Shown one piece after another: positions 15,964-25,990 of a DNA stretch of 64,000 nucleotides. Origin of the DNA: Thermus antranikianii DSM 12462. GTDB taxonomy: Bacteria > Deinococcota > Deinococci > Deinococcales > Thermaceae. Location: contig NZ_AUIW01000003.1 in the NCBI RefSeq assembly GCF_000423905.1, positions 62,001 through 126,000 of the forward strand, written 5' to 3'. The position numbers were made by a program, and so were the translations under genes. Each line of letters opens with the position of its first letter. The first letter of the stretch is position 1. The notes under the pieces are model-generated. The model was not told the DNA's origin. It saw only the letters and a program-made list of their open reading frames with translations, and did not search any database.

Positions 15964-18239
15964 GAACGGCGCTTATGAAACTTGTGATCCCCGGCCTGTT
16001 GGCCCTCGGCATGGGGGCCCTAGCGGGAAGCCTTCCCCAGGAACCCCGCTTTGACGCCAAGGTGGACCTGAAGATTTCCGAAAACCAGGTGCGGGCCGGG
16101 TTCACCCTGCCCCTGGATGTGGTCCTGGAAGCCCTGGCCCGGAGCGTGGGCCTCCAACCCCTCATCTACCGGGCCTACGATGCCTCCGGCGACCCGGCCA
16201 AGGCCCAGCCCCCCTTACCCAACATCAAGTTGGACTTTCAGGGCAAACCCTTCCGGGAGGTCTGGGACCTCCTCTTCGCCACCTACGGTACCCAGTTCAA
16301 CCTGGACTACCTCCTACTGCCTCCCGACGTAGTGGTGGTGGCCCCCACCCAGGTGATCACGGCCTTGGTGGACGCCCCAAGCCGCACCGGGGCCATGGAG
16401 CGGAAACCCTACCTGGTGGCCATCCCTGAGATCGCCTACCGGCGCACGGAAACCGACGCCCAGGGTCAAGTTCGCACCGTGGTGAACATAGATGGGGCCA
16501 AGGGCTGGGTGCAAAACGATCTCCTGCCCTTCCTTTCCCGGGAAGCCAGCGGGCTTAGCGTGAACTGGATTGTGGTAGAGGAAGGGGGCAGGCTCAGGGC
16601 CCTACTCTCTGTCCTGGCCACCCCAGAACAGCACATTCGCTTCTCGGACATTCTCCAGCGGGCTGGGATTGACTTCCGCCCCTTACCTGCCCTCACCTTA
16701 CCTAAACCGAGGGTTGAACGGACGTATGTGGTTGCCCATGCCACCTTCCCCGAGATTCTGGCTTTTTTGCAAGGCCGGGTGCCGGGCGCACAAATCAGCG
16801 TGGTCCCTACAGATCCCAAACGGGCCCTCATCACCGCCACCGAGGAGGACCACGCCCGCATCGCCGAACTCCTGAAGGTGGCCGACGTACCCAAGCCCAC
16901 CCCCGTGGTGCGCCGGGTCTACACCTTGCAGAACCTCACTTTCCAGGAAGCCCAGGAAAGGCTTAAGCCCGTCCTGGAACGAGAGCTGAAAGGAGCCCGC
17001 TTGGAAGGCGTCCCGGGTAATCCCAAAGCCCTTCTTCTGGAAGCTACCGAAGCTGACCAGGCTTTCTTCGCCGAGATCCTCAAGGCCGCTGATGTACCCC
17101 CCCAGGTGGCCCCGCCCACCCAGGAGGCCACGGTGCGGAGGCTCTACCCCTTGCGCTTCGCCGATGCCGAAAAGGTGGCCTCCTTCCTGGCCAGGGAAGT
17201 GCCGGGAATCGTGGTGCAGACGGTGCCTGGACAACCGGTCCTCTCCGTACGGGGGACGGAGAAACAACTTTCTGAAGTGGAGAACCTGCTGGCTCAGATC
17301 GACCGGGCTCCCGAGCAAGGACCGCCCATCCTCCAGCGTTCCTACCAGCTCTCCAACGCCAAGGCCGCCGACCTGGCCAAGGTGCTCCAGGAGGCCTTGC
17401 AAGCCCGGCAGGCCCAGGCTCCCCAGGGCCAGGCCCGGCCTCAAGGCCCCACACGCCAGGCCACGGTGGTGGCGGACGAGCGCACCAACACCCTGATCGT
17501 CACGGGTACGCAGGAGGATCTAGCCCTGGTGGAAGGCCTTATTCCCAAGCTGGACCAGGCGGTGCCCCAGGTGAACCTAAGGGTGCGCATCCAGGAGGTG
17601 CAGTCCAACTTCAGCCGAAACCTGGGCCTCAAGTGGAACACCATTGCCGGGGGAAATGTAGCGGCCAGCATCCTGGACACGGGGCTTTCCCTTATCTTTG
17701 ACAGCACCCGGAGCCTGGCCGCCCTGAACATCATCGCCACCCTCGAGGCCCTCCAGCGCCAGGGCCTTTCCCGAGCCCTTAGGGATGTGAACCAAACCGT
17801 GCTCAACAACCAAACCGCCCGCCTGCAGTCCGGGGAAACCTTCCTCATCCGCCGGGTGGTGGGAGACCGGGTGGAGCGGGTACCCTTCGACATCGGCATC
17901 ATCGTGGAGGTGACCCCCCAGATCACCGCCGACGGGCAGATCCTCCTCAACATCAAGGCGGAGGTTTCCGGGAACGTCCAGCGCAACCCCGTGGACGGGG
18001 ACGTGGACCGCTTCACCAAGCAGGTGGTAACCACCACCCTGCGGGTGCGGGATGGGCAGACCGTGGTCCTCGGGGGTCTCACCTCCCAGGAAAACAACCA
18101 GGTGCAGCAGGGGGTTCCCCTCCTCATGGACATCCCCCTGATCGGGGAACTCTTCAAACAACGCACCCAGGAAACCACCGACCGGGAGCTTCTGGTGGTC
18201 ATCACCGCCGACATCGTAAAAGAAACCGCAAGCCGCTAA
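15960..18239 (+). CDS. pilQ: Secretin PilQ of type IV pilus and DNA uptake
   Basis: A 759-residue outer-membrane secretin. It has a signal peptide (about residues 1-22), several N0/N1-type ring domains in the first 500 residues (repeated RRVYTL/RRLYPL-type blocks) and the C-terminal secretin domain with VPFDIGIIVEVTP, DRFTKQVVTTTLRVRDGQTVVLGGL and VPLLMDIPLIGELF. The GTG start overlaps pilW. A large hairpin follows at 18257-18304, ending the pil operon. Confidence 0.95.
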   Translation: MRTALMKLVIPGLLALGMGALAGSLPQEPRFDAKVDLKISENQVRAGFTLPLDVVLEALARSVGLQPLIYRAYDASGDPAKAQPPLPNIKLDFQGKPFREVWDLLFATYGTQFNLDYLLLPPDVVVVAPTQVITALVDAPSRTGAMERKPYLVAIPEIAYRRTETDAQGQVRTVVNIDGAKGWVQNDLLPFLSREASGLSVNWIVVEEGGRLRALLSVLATPEQHIRFSDILQRAGIDFRPLPALTLPKPRVERTYVVAHATFPEILAFLQGRVPGAQISVVPTDPKRALITATEEDHARIAELLKVADVPKPTPVVRRVYTLQNLTFQEAQERLKPVLERELKGARLEGVPGNPKALLLEATEADQAFFAEILKAADVPPQVAPPTQEATVRRLYPLRFADAEKVASFLAREVPGIVVQTVPGQPVLSVRGTEKQLSEVENLLAQIDRAPEQGPPILQRSYQLSNAKAADLAKVLQEALQARQAQAPQGQARPQGPTRQATVVADERTNTLIVTGTQEDLALVEGLIPKLDQAVPQVNLRVRIQEVQSNFSRNLGLKWNTIAGGNVAASILDTGLSLIFDSTRSLAALNIIATLEALQRQGLSRALRDVNQTVLNNQTARLQSGETFLIRRVVGDRVERVPFDIGIIVEVTPQITADGQILLNIKAEVSGNVQRNPVDGDVDRFTKQVVTTTLRVRDGQTVVLGGLTSQENNQVQQGVPLLMDIPLIGELFKQRTQETTDRELLVVITADIVKETASR

Positions 18240-18256
18240 GCCCCTTTGCCCTTCCC

Positions 18257-18304
18257 AGCCAGGGGAGGCAAGCCCGCAAGCTGGGCTTTGCTGGTCCCCT
18301 GGCT
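18257..18304 (+). terminator. Large hairpin after pilQ
   Basis: AGCCAGGGGA (18257-18266) pairs with TCCCCTGGCT (18295-18304). An inner imperfect stem of GCAAGCCC with GGGCTTTGC also forms. It probably terminates pilQ transcripts just upstream of the aroC promoter. No strong T-run follows. Confidence 0.65.
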
Positions 18305-18329
18305 TGGGTCTATCCCAGGTCGCTTGCCC

Positions 18330-18335
18330 TACAAT
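18330..18335 (+). promoter_or_regulatory. -10 box of leaderless aroC
   Basis: TACAAT lies 6 nt before the aroC ATG, leaving no room for a ribosome binding site. This matches the leaderless pattern seen at many other genes in the window. Confidence 0.65.
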
Positions 18336-18341
18336 AGGCCC

Positions 18342-19493
18342 ATGAGGTTCCTGACCGCAGGCGAGTCCCATGGCCCTGAGCTTCTCGCCATCATTGAGGG
18401 CCTGCCCGCCGGCATCCCCCTCACCGAGGAGGACATCAACCCCTGGTTGGAACGGCGTCAGAAGGGCTATGGCCGGGGAAGGCGCATGGTTATAGAGACC
18501 GACCGGGTGGAGTTCCGCGCCGGCGTCAGGGCAGGGCGTACCACGGGAGCCCCGGTGGCCCTGGCCATCAAGAACGCCGACTACCGGAACTGGGTGGAGA
18601 TCATGGACCCCGCTCCGGGGAACGAACCCCGAAAGAAGGCCCTCACCGCCGCCCGCCCTGGCCACGCCGACCTTTCTGGGGGCATCAAGTACGGCCACAA
18701 GGACCTAAGGGACGTGCTGGAAAGGGCCAGCGCCCGGGAGACCGCCATGCGGGTGGCGGTGGGAGCGGTGGCCTTGAAGTTCTTGAGCCTTCTTGGAGTT
18801 GAGGGAACAGGGTACGTGCCGGGTATGGCGGGGGTGTGGGCCCAGGTTCCCTTCTCCTGGGACCTGGTACCCCGCATAGAGGAAAGCCCCTTGCGCATGA
18901 CCGATCCCGAGGCCGAGGCCGAGGTTATCCGCCGCATAGACCAGGCCAAGGCGGAAGGGGACACGCTAGGCGGGGTGATCGAGGCCCGCTTCCGCGGCCT
19001 GGTGCCGGGCCTGGGAAGCCACGTGCACTGGGACCGCAAGCTGGATGGCCGTCTAGCCCAGATGGCCCTTTCCATTCCCGCGGTGAAGGGGATGGAAATC
19101 GGCCCCGCCTTTGAAAACGCCATGAAGCGGGGCTCGGAGGTTCACGACCCCATCTACTGGAGCCCGGAGAAGGGGTTCTACCGCACCACCAACCGGGCGG
19201 GGGGCCTCGAGGGAGGCATGACCACGGGGGAGGAGCTGGTCCTAAGGGCCGCCCTGAAACCCATCGCCACCCTGATGAAACCCCTCCCCACCGTGGACGT
19301 GGTGACCCACCAGCCCGCGGATGCCGCCAGGGAGCGCTCCGACGTCACCGCCGTGCCCGCCGCCAGCGTGATCCTCTGCGCCCTATCCGCCATCGTCCTT
19401 GCCCAGGCTTACCTGGAGAAGTTCGGCGGGGACACCATGGAGGAGATACAGGAACGGGTGGAGCGGTACAAGGCTCGGGTCCTAACCTACTAA
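18342..19493 (+). CDS. aroC: Chorismate synthase
   Basis: A 383-residue enzyme that converts EPSP to chorismate using reduced FMN. Visible motifs are the N-terminal MRFLTAGESHG, RPGHADLSGGIKYGHKD, the SARETAMRVAVGA block, NRAGGLEGGMTTGE and the C-terminal RSDVTAVPAA. The start is set at the ATG 18342 because homologues begin with this residue and a TACAAT box is 6 nt upstream; the frame is open further upstream. It heads an aroC-aroK-aroB operon. Confidence 0.96.
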   Translation: MRFLTAGESHGPELLAIIEGLPAGIPLTEEDINPWLERRQKGYGRGRRMVIETDRVEFRAGVRAGRTTGAPVALAIKNADYRNWVEIMDPAPGNEPRKKALTAARPGHADLSGGIKYGHKDLRDVLERASARETAMRVAVGAVALKFLSLLGVEGTGYVPGMAGVWAQVPFSWDLVPRIEESPLRMTDPEAEAEVIRRIDQAKAEGDTLGGVIEARFRGLVPGLGSHVHWDRKLDGRLAQMALSIPAVKGMEIGPAFENAMKRGSEVHDPIYWSPEKGFYRTTNRAGGLEGGMTTGEELVLRAALKPIATLMKPLPTVDVVTHQPADAARERSDVTAVPAASVILCALSAIVLAQAYLEKFGGDTMEEIQERVERYKARVLTY

Positions 19494-19510
19494 AGGCGTA
19501 GGATGGCTCC

Positions 19511-20065
19511 ATGACCCGCCTGGAGATTCCCCGCCCCGCCACCTTCATCAGCCTCACCGGTTTCATGGGGGTGGGGAAAAGCCGCATCGGTAGGGAGCTG
19601 GCCCGCACCCTCATGCTCCACTTCATCGACCTGGACCGCTACATAGAAAGGCGCACGGGGTTATCCATCCCCGATATCTTCCGCCACCTGGGGGAGGAAG
19701 CCTTCCGGCAGATGGAGCGGGAGGCGGTGCAAGAGCTTCTCGGCAAGGAGTACCTGGTTCTCTCCTTGGGCGGGGGTACCTTCGTGGATCCGGAAAACCG
19801 CAGGAAGCTTCTGGCCAGGGGCCCGGTGGTGGCCCTCTGGGCCAGCCCGGAAACCATTCTGGAACGAGCCACCCGCAAGCCCGGGGAAAGGCCCCTTTTG
19901 CAGGTGGAAAATCCCCTGGAGAGGATAAGGACCCTCCTCGAGGCCCGCACCCCCATCTACCGGGAGGCCCACGTGCACGTTTCCACCGACAACCGGAAGG
20001 TGGAGGAGGTGGTGGAGGAGATCGTGGAGAAGCTTTGGAGCTATGCGAAGGCTCATCGTCCGTAA
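19511..20065 (+). CDS. aroK: Shikimate kinase
   Basis: A 184-residue P-loop kinase that phosphorylates shikimate with ATP. The Walker A is GFMGVGKSRIG, the substrate DxD-type motif is in DLDRYIE, and the LSLGGGTFVD block binds shikimate. It lies 17 bp after aroC and overlaps aroB by 23 bp. Confidence 0.95.
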   Translation: MTRLEIPRPATFISLTGFMGVGKSRIGRELARTLMLHFIDLDRYIERRTGLSIPDIFRHLGEEAFRQMEREAVQELLGKEYLVLSLGGGTFVDPENRRKLLARGPVVALWASPETILERATRKPGERPLLQVENPLERIRTLLEARTPIYREAHVHVSTDNRKVEEVVEEIVEKLWSYAKAHRP

Positions 20066-21098
20066 ACCCGTTTCCTACCCCATACTGATTGGGGAAGGCG
20101 TGCTCGAGGAGGTCCGGACCCCCGAAGGTCCTTCGGCCCTTCTTTACGACCGGCGGGTGGAAGGCTTTGCCCTGAAGCTGGCAGAACGCCTCGGGGTCCA
20201 ACACCAGCTAGGTCTGGAAGGGGGCGAGGGAGCCAAGACCCTGGCCGTCTACGGCCAAGTCCTCTCCTTCCTGGCGGAGAAGGGCCTACCCCGGAACACC
20301 ACCTTGCTGGTGGTGGGGGGAGGGACCCTCACCGACCTGGGGGGGTTTGTGGCCGCCACCTACCTCCGGGGAATCCCCTACCTCTCCTTCCCCACCACCA
20401 CCCTAAGCGTGGTGGACGCCAGCGTGGGGGGTAAGACCGGCATCAACCTCCCTGAGGGGAAAAACCTGGTGGGAGCCTTCCACTTTCCCCAAGGAGTGTA
20501 TGCGGAGCTCGAGGCCCTCAAAACCCTCCCCCCCTTCACCTTCAAAGAGGGTCTGGTGGAAGCCTTCAAGCACGGGATCATCTCCGGGGAGGAAGGGCTT
20601 TTAGAGGTGGAGGACCTCACGCCGGAAAGCCCCCGCCTCGAGGCCTATCTGGCCCAGGCGGTGGCGGTGAAGGTGAGGATCACCGAGCAGGACCCCACGG
20701 AAAAGGGGGAAAGGAGGCTATTAAACCTGGGCCACACCCTGGGGCACGCCCTGGAGGCCTACACCCACCACGCCCTGCCCCACGGAGCAGCGGTGGCCTA
20801 CGGCCTCCTCTACGCTGCCCTTCTCGGCAAACTCCTGGGAGGGGAGGACCTCACCCCCCTGGTCCTCCGCCTCCTGAGGTGGCTTTCTCCCCCTCCCCTC
20901 CCCCGGGTTTCCTGGGAGGACCTCCTTCCCTACCTCCTCAGGGACAAAAAGAAGGTTTCCCAAAGCCTCCACTGGGTGGTGCCCCTGGACCTGGGAAACC
21001 TCACGGTGAAGCCCCTTCCGGAAGCAACCCTAAGGGAGGCCTTCGGCCTTTGGCGGGAGGTCCTCGAGGGGCTTGCTTCTTTTGACCAGAAATGTTAG
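20043..21098 (+). CDS. aroB: 3-dehydroquinate synthase
   Basis: A 351-residue NAD- and metal-dependent enzyme that makes 3-dehydroquinate from DAHP. Recognisable are GGGTLTDLGGFVAATYLRG, DASVGGKTGIN, the EAFKHGII block and the metal-binding LNLGHTLGHALE. The ATG lies inside the aroK end. It completes the aroCKB operon; a toxin-antitoxin pair starts 11 bp after the stop. Confidence 0.95.
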   Translation: MRRLIVRKPVSYPILIGEGVLEEVRTPEGPSALLYDRRVEGFALKLAERLGVQHQLGLEGGEGAKTLAVYGQVLSFLAEKGLPRNTTLLVVGGGTLTDLGGFVAATYLRGIPYLSFPTTTLSVVDASVGGKTGINLPEGKNLVGAFHFPQGVYAELEALKTLPPFTFKEGLVEAFKHGIISGEEGLLEVEDLTPESPRLEAYLAQAVAVKVRITEQDPTEKGERRLLNLGHTLGHALEAYTHHALPHGAAVAYGLLYAALLGKLLGGEDLTPLVLRLLRWLSPPPLPRVSWEDLLPYLLRDKKKVSQSLHWVVPLDLGNLTVKPLPEATLREAFGLWREVLEGLASFDQKC

Positions 21099-21109
21099 TC
21101 TAAATCATC

Positions 21110-21337
21110 ATGCGCAGGGTAAGTGTACATGAGGCTAAGGCCAAGCTCTCCGAACTCCTCGAGGCGGCACGCCGGGGGGAAGAGATCGTCATCACCCGTT
21201 ACGGCCGCCCCTTGGCCCGCCTGAGCCCCTGGGAGGAAGGGGTACGACTAGGCACCTTGCGGCGTCTGGGCCCTGTGGATTGGGAAGCCTTCCACGCCCC
21301 CTTGCCAGAGGAGGAGCTCACGGCATGGGAGGGCTGA
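21110..21337 (+). CDS. Phd/YefM-type antitoxin
   Basis: A 75-residue antitoxin with the typical N-terminal DNA-binding block VSVHEAKAKLSELLEAARRGE followed by ITRYGRPLARL. It would repress its own operon and neutralise the downstream PIN toxin. A TAGTCT box at 21096-21101, made from the aroB stop, is 8 nt before the ATG. The toxin ATG lies 13 bp inside its end, so the two are coupled. Confidence 0.9.
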   Translation: MRRVSVHEAKAKLSELLEAARRGEEIVITRYGRPLARLSPWEEGVRLGTLRRLGPVDWEAFHAPLPEEELTAWEG

Positions 21338-21720
21338 GGCTCCTCCTGGACACCCACACCCTCCTCTACGCTTTGATAGAACCAGAGCGCCTTTCCCCTC
21401 ACGCCAGGAGCCTGCTGGAAGACCCGCAGAACACCCGCCTGGTAAGCGCGGCTTCCCTATGGGAAATAGCCATCAAATCCCGGCTAGGCCGGTTTCCCCA
21501 GGGCGAGGCCGTACTATCCGCCTATCCCGGTTGGCTGGAACCCCTGAAAGCCCAGGAGCTCCCCATAAAGGGCCCTCACGCCCTCCTAGCCCCTTCCCTA
21601 CCCGGAAACCACCGGGACCCCTTTGACCGCATGCTGGTAGCCCAAAGCCTCTTGGAAAGGGCACTCCTTGTATCCCATGACGAAGCCCTGAAGAGCCTGG
21701 GGGCTGCCATCGTATGGTGA
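21325..21720 (+). CDS. vapC: VapC-type PIN-domain toxin
   Basis: A 131-residue PIN-domain ribonuclease toxin. Acidic residues expected in the active site are present: LLLDTHTLLY near the N-terminus, SLWEIAIK in the middle and the NHRDPFDRMLVAQ block near the C-terminus. The ATG at 21325 is chosen because it overlaps the antitoxin end and removes an unrelated N-terminal extension. Family members cleave tRNA or rRNA; the target here is unknown. Confidence 0.9.
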   Translation: MGGLRLLLDTHTLLYALIEPERLSPHARSLLEDPQNTRLVSAASLWEIAIKSRLGRFPQGEAVLSAYPGWLEPLKAQELPIKGPHALLAPSLPGNHRDPFDRMLVAQSLLERALLVSHDEALKSLGAAIVW

Positions 21721-21725
21721 GAAGC

Positions 21726-23102
<1,377 letters not shown>

Positions 23103-23150
23103 CTAGCACGAAAAACCCCCTGGCTCAAGGAGCCGGGTTAAAATGGCCCT

Positions 23151-23279
23151 ATGGCTCCTGTGGTGGAAAGGCTTGCCCCAGGGGCTTACCGGGCCCTCAA
23201 AGAAAAGAAGCGCCTGGGGTACCGGGAAGGCCAGCTCCTGGCCATGGCGGGGGAAAGCCCAGAACCTTACCTCCCATGA
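23151..23279 (+). CDS. 42-residue protein coupled to acpS
   Basis: A short ORF in normal Thermus codon style, rich in Ala, Glu, Lys and Tyr, ending in PEPYLP. It is preceded by a TAAAAT box at 23139-23144, 6 nt before the ATG, and its TGA overlaps the acpS ATG in an ATGA junction. That arrangement makes it likely to be translated and coupled with acpS. No family is recognised; the predicted amphipathic helix around [17 protein letters not shown] could bind a partner. Confidence 0.65.
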   Translation: MAPVVERLAPGAYRALKEKKRLGYREGQLLAMAGESPEPYLP

Positions 23280-23653
23280 TTCAAGCCATCGGTACCGACT
23301 TGGTGGAAATCGACCGGGTGCGAAAGCTCCTCAAAAAGCACGGGGGAAAAGCCCTAAAAAGGCTTTTCACCGAGGAGGAGCTAACCTACGCCCTCCGCCA
23401 CCAGGACCCTGCCCCAAGCCTTGCCGCCCGGATCGCCGCCAAGGAAGCCTTTCAGAAGTGCTGGCCCGAAAGCCTTTCCTGGAAGGAAGTCTGGGTGGGG
23501 ATGGAGGGGAGGAAACCGGTCTTGCGCTTTGCCCCAAAGGTGAGGGCCCGCCTCGAGGCGGAAGGCCTTTTCGCCCACCTCTCCTTAAGCCACGAGAAAG
23601 GCCACGCCCTGGCGGTGGTGGTCCTGGAAGCTAGGGCACCAGGCGCAGGATAA
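23276..23653 (+). CDS. acpS: Holo-[acyl-carrier-protein] synthase
   Basis: A 125-residue enzyme that transfers 4'-phosphopantetheine from CoA to ACP. The Mg-binding N-terminal motif [11 protein letters not shown] and the [10 protein letters not shown] motif are intact, as is the [14 protein letters not shown] block. It starts with an ATGA overlap on the 42-residue ORF. Its end overlaps a convergent DUF4870 gene by 23 bp. Confidence 0.95.
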   Translation: MIQAIGTDLVEIDRVRKLLKKHGGKALKRLFTEEELTYALRHQDPAPSLAARIAAKEAFQKCWPESLSWKEVWVGMEGRKPVLRFAPKVRARLEAEGLFAHLSLSHEKGHALAVVVLEARAPGAG

Positions 23654-23996
23654 GGACATAGGCATAGGTCCCTCCCCTGCCGGCTGCCAGGGCTCCCTGG
23701 ATCATGTTCCAAAGGACCAGGACCACCAGGGCAAACGCCAGGGGAACCGCTACCACCAACCCCACCACGGTCACCGCCAGCAGAAGGAGGGCCAAGCCAT
23801 AGAGGGTGTAGCTGATCTGGCCGTTTAGGGACTCCTTGGCGTGGGCCTGGACGAAGGCGCTTTTCGGACCCCAAAGCAGGATGGCCAAGGGCAGAAGGAT
23901 CTGGCCTATAAGGATGAAGTACCCCACCAGGGGAGCCAGGTGAACCACCGCCGCCCAGGTCCGGTCTGCATCCGTCAAAGGGGTGGGTTGTTCCAT
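23631..23996 (-). CDS. DUF4870 family small membrane protein
   Basis: A 121-residue protein with three hydrophobic segments. Its [20 protein letters not shown] block is a DUF4870/Tic20-like signature. Function is unknown. A TAAACT box at 24003-24008 is 6 nt before the ATG on the minus strand. It overlaps the end of acpS on the other strand. Confidence 0.85.
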   Translation of the reverse strand: MEQPTPLTDADRTWAAVVHLAPLVGYFILIGQILLPLAILLWGPKSAFVQAHAKESLNGQISYTLYGLALLLLAVTVVGLVVAVPLAFALVVLVLWNMIQGALAAGRGGTYAYVLILRLVP

Positions 23997-24039
23997 AAAG
24001 CAAGTTTATCAAGAAGATGGGCCAGAGGCTAGCTTCTGC

Positions 24040-24612
24040 CTAGGCCACCTCCTCCACTTCCTCGCGGATGCGGATGGGGCCTTGCCTCTCGGGTCTTAGA
24101 CCCACCTTGTCCTGGTAAAAGGCCCGGATGACCTCAAAATCCTGCTTGAGGTTTCCGGAAGGCCAGAGGTAGCCCCCGATCCCCACCTCCTTCTTCCGGA
24201 AGTCCACGTAGCCCAGGGCCACGGGCACCCCGGCCTTCAGGGCCACGTAGTAAAAGCCGCTCCGCCAGTAAGGTGCCTTCCCCCGGGTGCCCTCCGGGGT
24301 GATGAGGATGGCCATCTCCTCCTCCCGCCGGAAAACCTCTGCCACGCTGTCCACCAGGTTGTTCCGGCGGGAGCGGTCCACGGGGATACCCCCAAGCAAC
24401 CTTAAGAGCCAGCCCAAGGGGGGCCGGAAAAGCTCCTTCTTCCCCAACCACCGGGCCCGAATCCCCAACGCCCATAGGGCCAGGAGGCCCACCGGGAAAT
24501 CCCAGTTGGAGGTGTGGGGGGCACCGATCAGGACGTACTTCCGGCCGGGAGGAGGCGGCATATGGTACCGCCACCCGAGGCTTCGCAAAACCAGGCCTGC
24601 CAGTTTCTGCAT
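24040..24612 (-). CDS. PlsC-like lysophospholipid acyltransferase family protein
   Basis: A 190-residue protein of the 1-acylglycerol-phosphate acyltransferase superfamily. APHTSNWDF supplies an Asn-Trp-Asp variant of the HxxxxD catalytic motif, followed by FRPPLGWLLRLLGGIPVDRS and ITPEGTRGK. The acceptor is unknown, but members acylate lysophospholipids or related alcohols at the membrane. The ATG is at 24612. A minus-strand TATACT at 24621-24626 is 8 nt upstream, so it is probably leaderless and divergent from der. Confidence 0.85.
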   Translation of the reverse strand: MQKLAGLVLRSLGWRYHMPPPPGRKYVLIGAPHTSNWDFPVGLLALWALGIRARWLGKKELFRPPLGWLLRLLGGIPVDRSRRNNLVDSVAEVFRREEEMAILITPEGTRGKAPYWRSGFYYVALKAGVPVALGYVDFRKKEVGIGGYLWPSGNLKQDFEVIRAFYQDKVGLRPERQGPIRIREEVEEVA

Positions 24613-24670
24613 ACCCCGAAAGTATACCCCCTGTGGTAGACTGGTCAAAGGCGGGGTGGGGGCTTCCCCA

Positions 24671-24686
24671 CCCCAGTTTGCTGGGG
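24671..24686 (+). promoter_or_regulatory. Small hairpin in the der leader
   Basis: CCCCAG-TTTG-CTGGGG forms a 6-bp hairpin that ends about 5 nt before the der start and partly contains its GGGGTGAGG ribosome-binding region. It may modulate initiation. Confidence 0.4.
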
Positions 24687-24691
24687 TGAGG

Positions 24692-25990
24692 ATGCATAAG
24701 GTAGTCATCGTAGGCCGACCCAACGTGGGCAAGTCCAGCCTCTTCAACCGCCTCCTGGGCAAAAGGAGTGCGGTGGTGGCCGATGTTCCCGGGGTTACCC
24801 GCGACCTCAAGGAGGGGGTGGTGGAAAGCGAGAAGGGCCGCTTCCTCCTGGTGGACACCGGGGGGCTTTGGTCGGGGGACCGCTGGGAAAAGAAGATCCA
24901 GGAGAAAGTGGACCAGGCGTTGGAGGACGCCGAAGTGGTCCTCTTTGCCGTGGACGGCCGCTCAGAGCTCACCCAGGCGGACTATGAGGTGGCGGAATAC
25001 CTGCGGAAGAAGGGGAAGCCCGTGATCCTGGTGGCCACTAAGGTGGACGACCCCAAGCACGAGCACTACCTGGGCCCCCTCTACGCCCTGGGCTTCGGCG
25101 ATCCCATCCCCACCTCCAGCGAACACGCAAGAGGCCTAGGCGAACTCCTCGAGGCCATTTGGGAAAAGCTTCCCGTTCGGCACATCGAGTCGGAACCCGA
25201 GGTGGCGGGTATCAGGCTCGCCATTGTAGGCCGGCCCAATGCCGGAAAGAGCAGTCTCCTGAACGCCATCCTGGGGGAGGAGCGGGTCATTGTGTCGGAG
25301 GAGCCCGGCACCACCCGGGACGCCATCGACGTGCGCTTCACCTTCCGCGGCCAGCCCTTCATCCTGGTGGACACCGCCGGCATCCGCAAGCGCCCGGAAA
25401 CCCTGGTGGAGGAGCTGGCCATTCGGCGGAGCCTTAAGGCTATAGAGGAAGCCGACGTGGTTCTTCTGGTCATAGACCCGTTCCAGGTAGGTGACCGAGA
25501 GCTCAAGCTGGCGAACCACGCCATGGAAAAGGGCAAGCCCGTGCTCCTGGTCATCACCAAGTGGGACCTGGTGAGGAAGGAGGAAGCCCCCAAGGTGCGC
25601 CGGGAGCTCAAGGAAAAGCTTGCGCATCTGGAGCATCTTCCCCGGGTGTACACCTCGGCTTTTACCAAGCAGAACCTGGATAAGATCTTCAGCGAGGCGG
25701 TGCGCCTATTTGAGCTCAACCACACCCGCATCCCCACCGCCGAGCTCAACCGCTGGGTTTCCGTCTGGACGACGAAGGTGCAGCTTCCCAACTTCAAGGG
25801 CAAACCCCTGAAGATCTTCTACGCCACCCAGCCCGAGGTGGCCCCGCCCACCTTCGTCTTCTTCGTAAACTACCCGGAGTTCGTGACCCGCGCCTTTGAA
25901 AACTACCTAAAAAACCGTATCGGCGAGGACTTGGGACTTAAGGAAGTACCCTTCCGCCTGGTCTTCCGCGGGCGTCGGGAAGAAAGCTAG
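24692..25990 (+). CDS. der: Ribosome assembly GTPase Der (EngA)
   Basis: A 432-residue protein with two tandem GTPase domains and a C-terminal KH-like domain. The first G1 motif is GRPNVGKSS at residues 8-16, the second is GRPNAGKSS near residue 181. NKXD-type motifs ATKVD and ITKWD are also visible. It assists 50S subunit assembly. The ATG at 24692 matches the family N-terminus; the open frame upstream overlaps the opposite-strand gene and is not coding. Confidence 0.96.
   Translation: MHKVVIVGRPNVGKSSLFNRLLGKRSAVVADVPGVTRDLKEGVVESEKGRFLLVDTGGLWSGDRWEKKIQEKVDQALEDAEVVLFAVDGRSELTQADYEVAEYLRKKGKPVILVATKVDDPKHEHYLGPLYALGFGDPIPTSSEHARGLGELLEAIWEKLPVRHIESEPEVAGIRLAIVGRPNAGKSSLLNAILGEERVIVSEEPGTTRDAIDVRFTFRGQPFILVDTAGIRKRPETLVEELAIRRSLKAIEEADVVLLVIDPFQVGDRELKLANHAMEKGKPVLLVITKWDLVRKEEAPKVRRELKEKLAHLEHLPRVYTSAFTKQNLDKIFSEAVRLFELNHTRIPTAELNRWVSVWTTKVQLPNFKGKPLKIFYATQPEVAPPTFVFFVNYPEFVTRAFENYLKNRIGEDLGLKEVPFRLVFRGRREES

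Noticed and set aside
24287-24691. 135-residue upstream extension of der
   Set aside because: It is the antisense of the PlsC-like gene and the intergenic region. Der proteins start with the first G1 motif.
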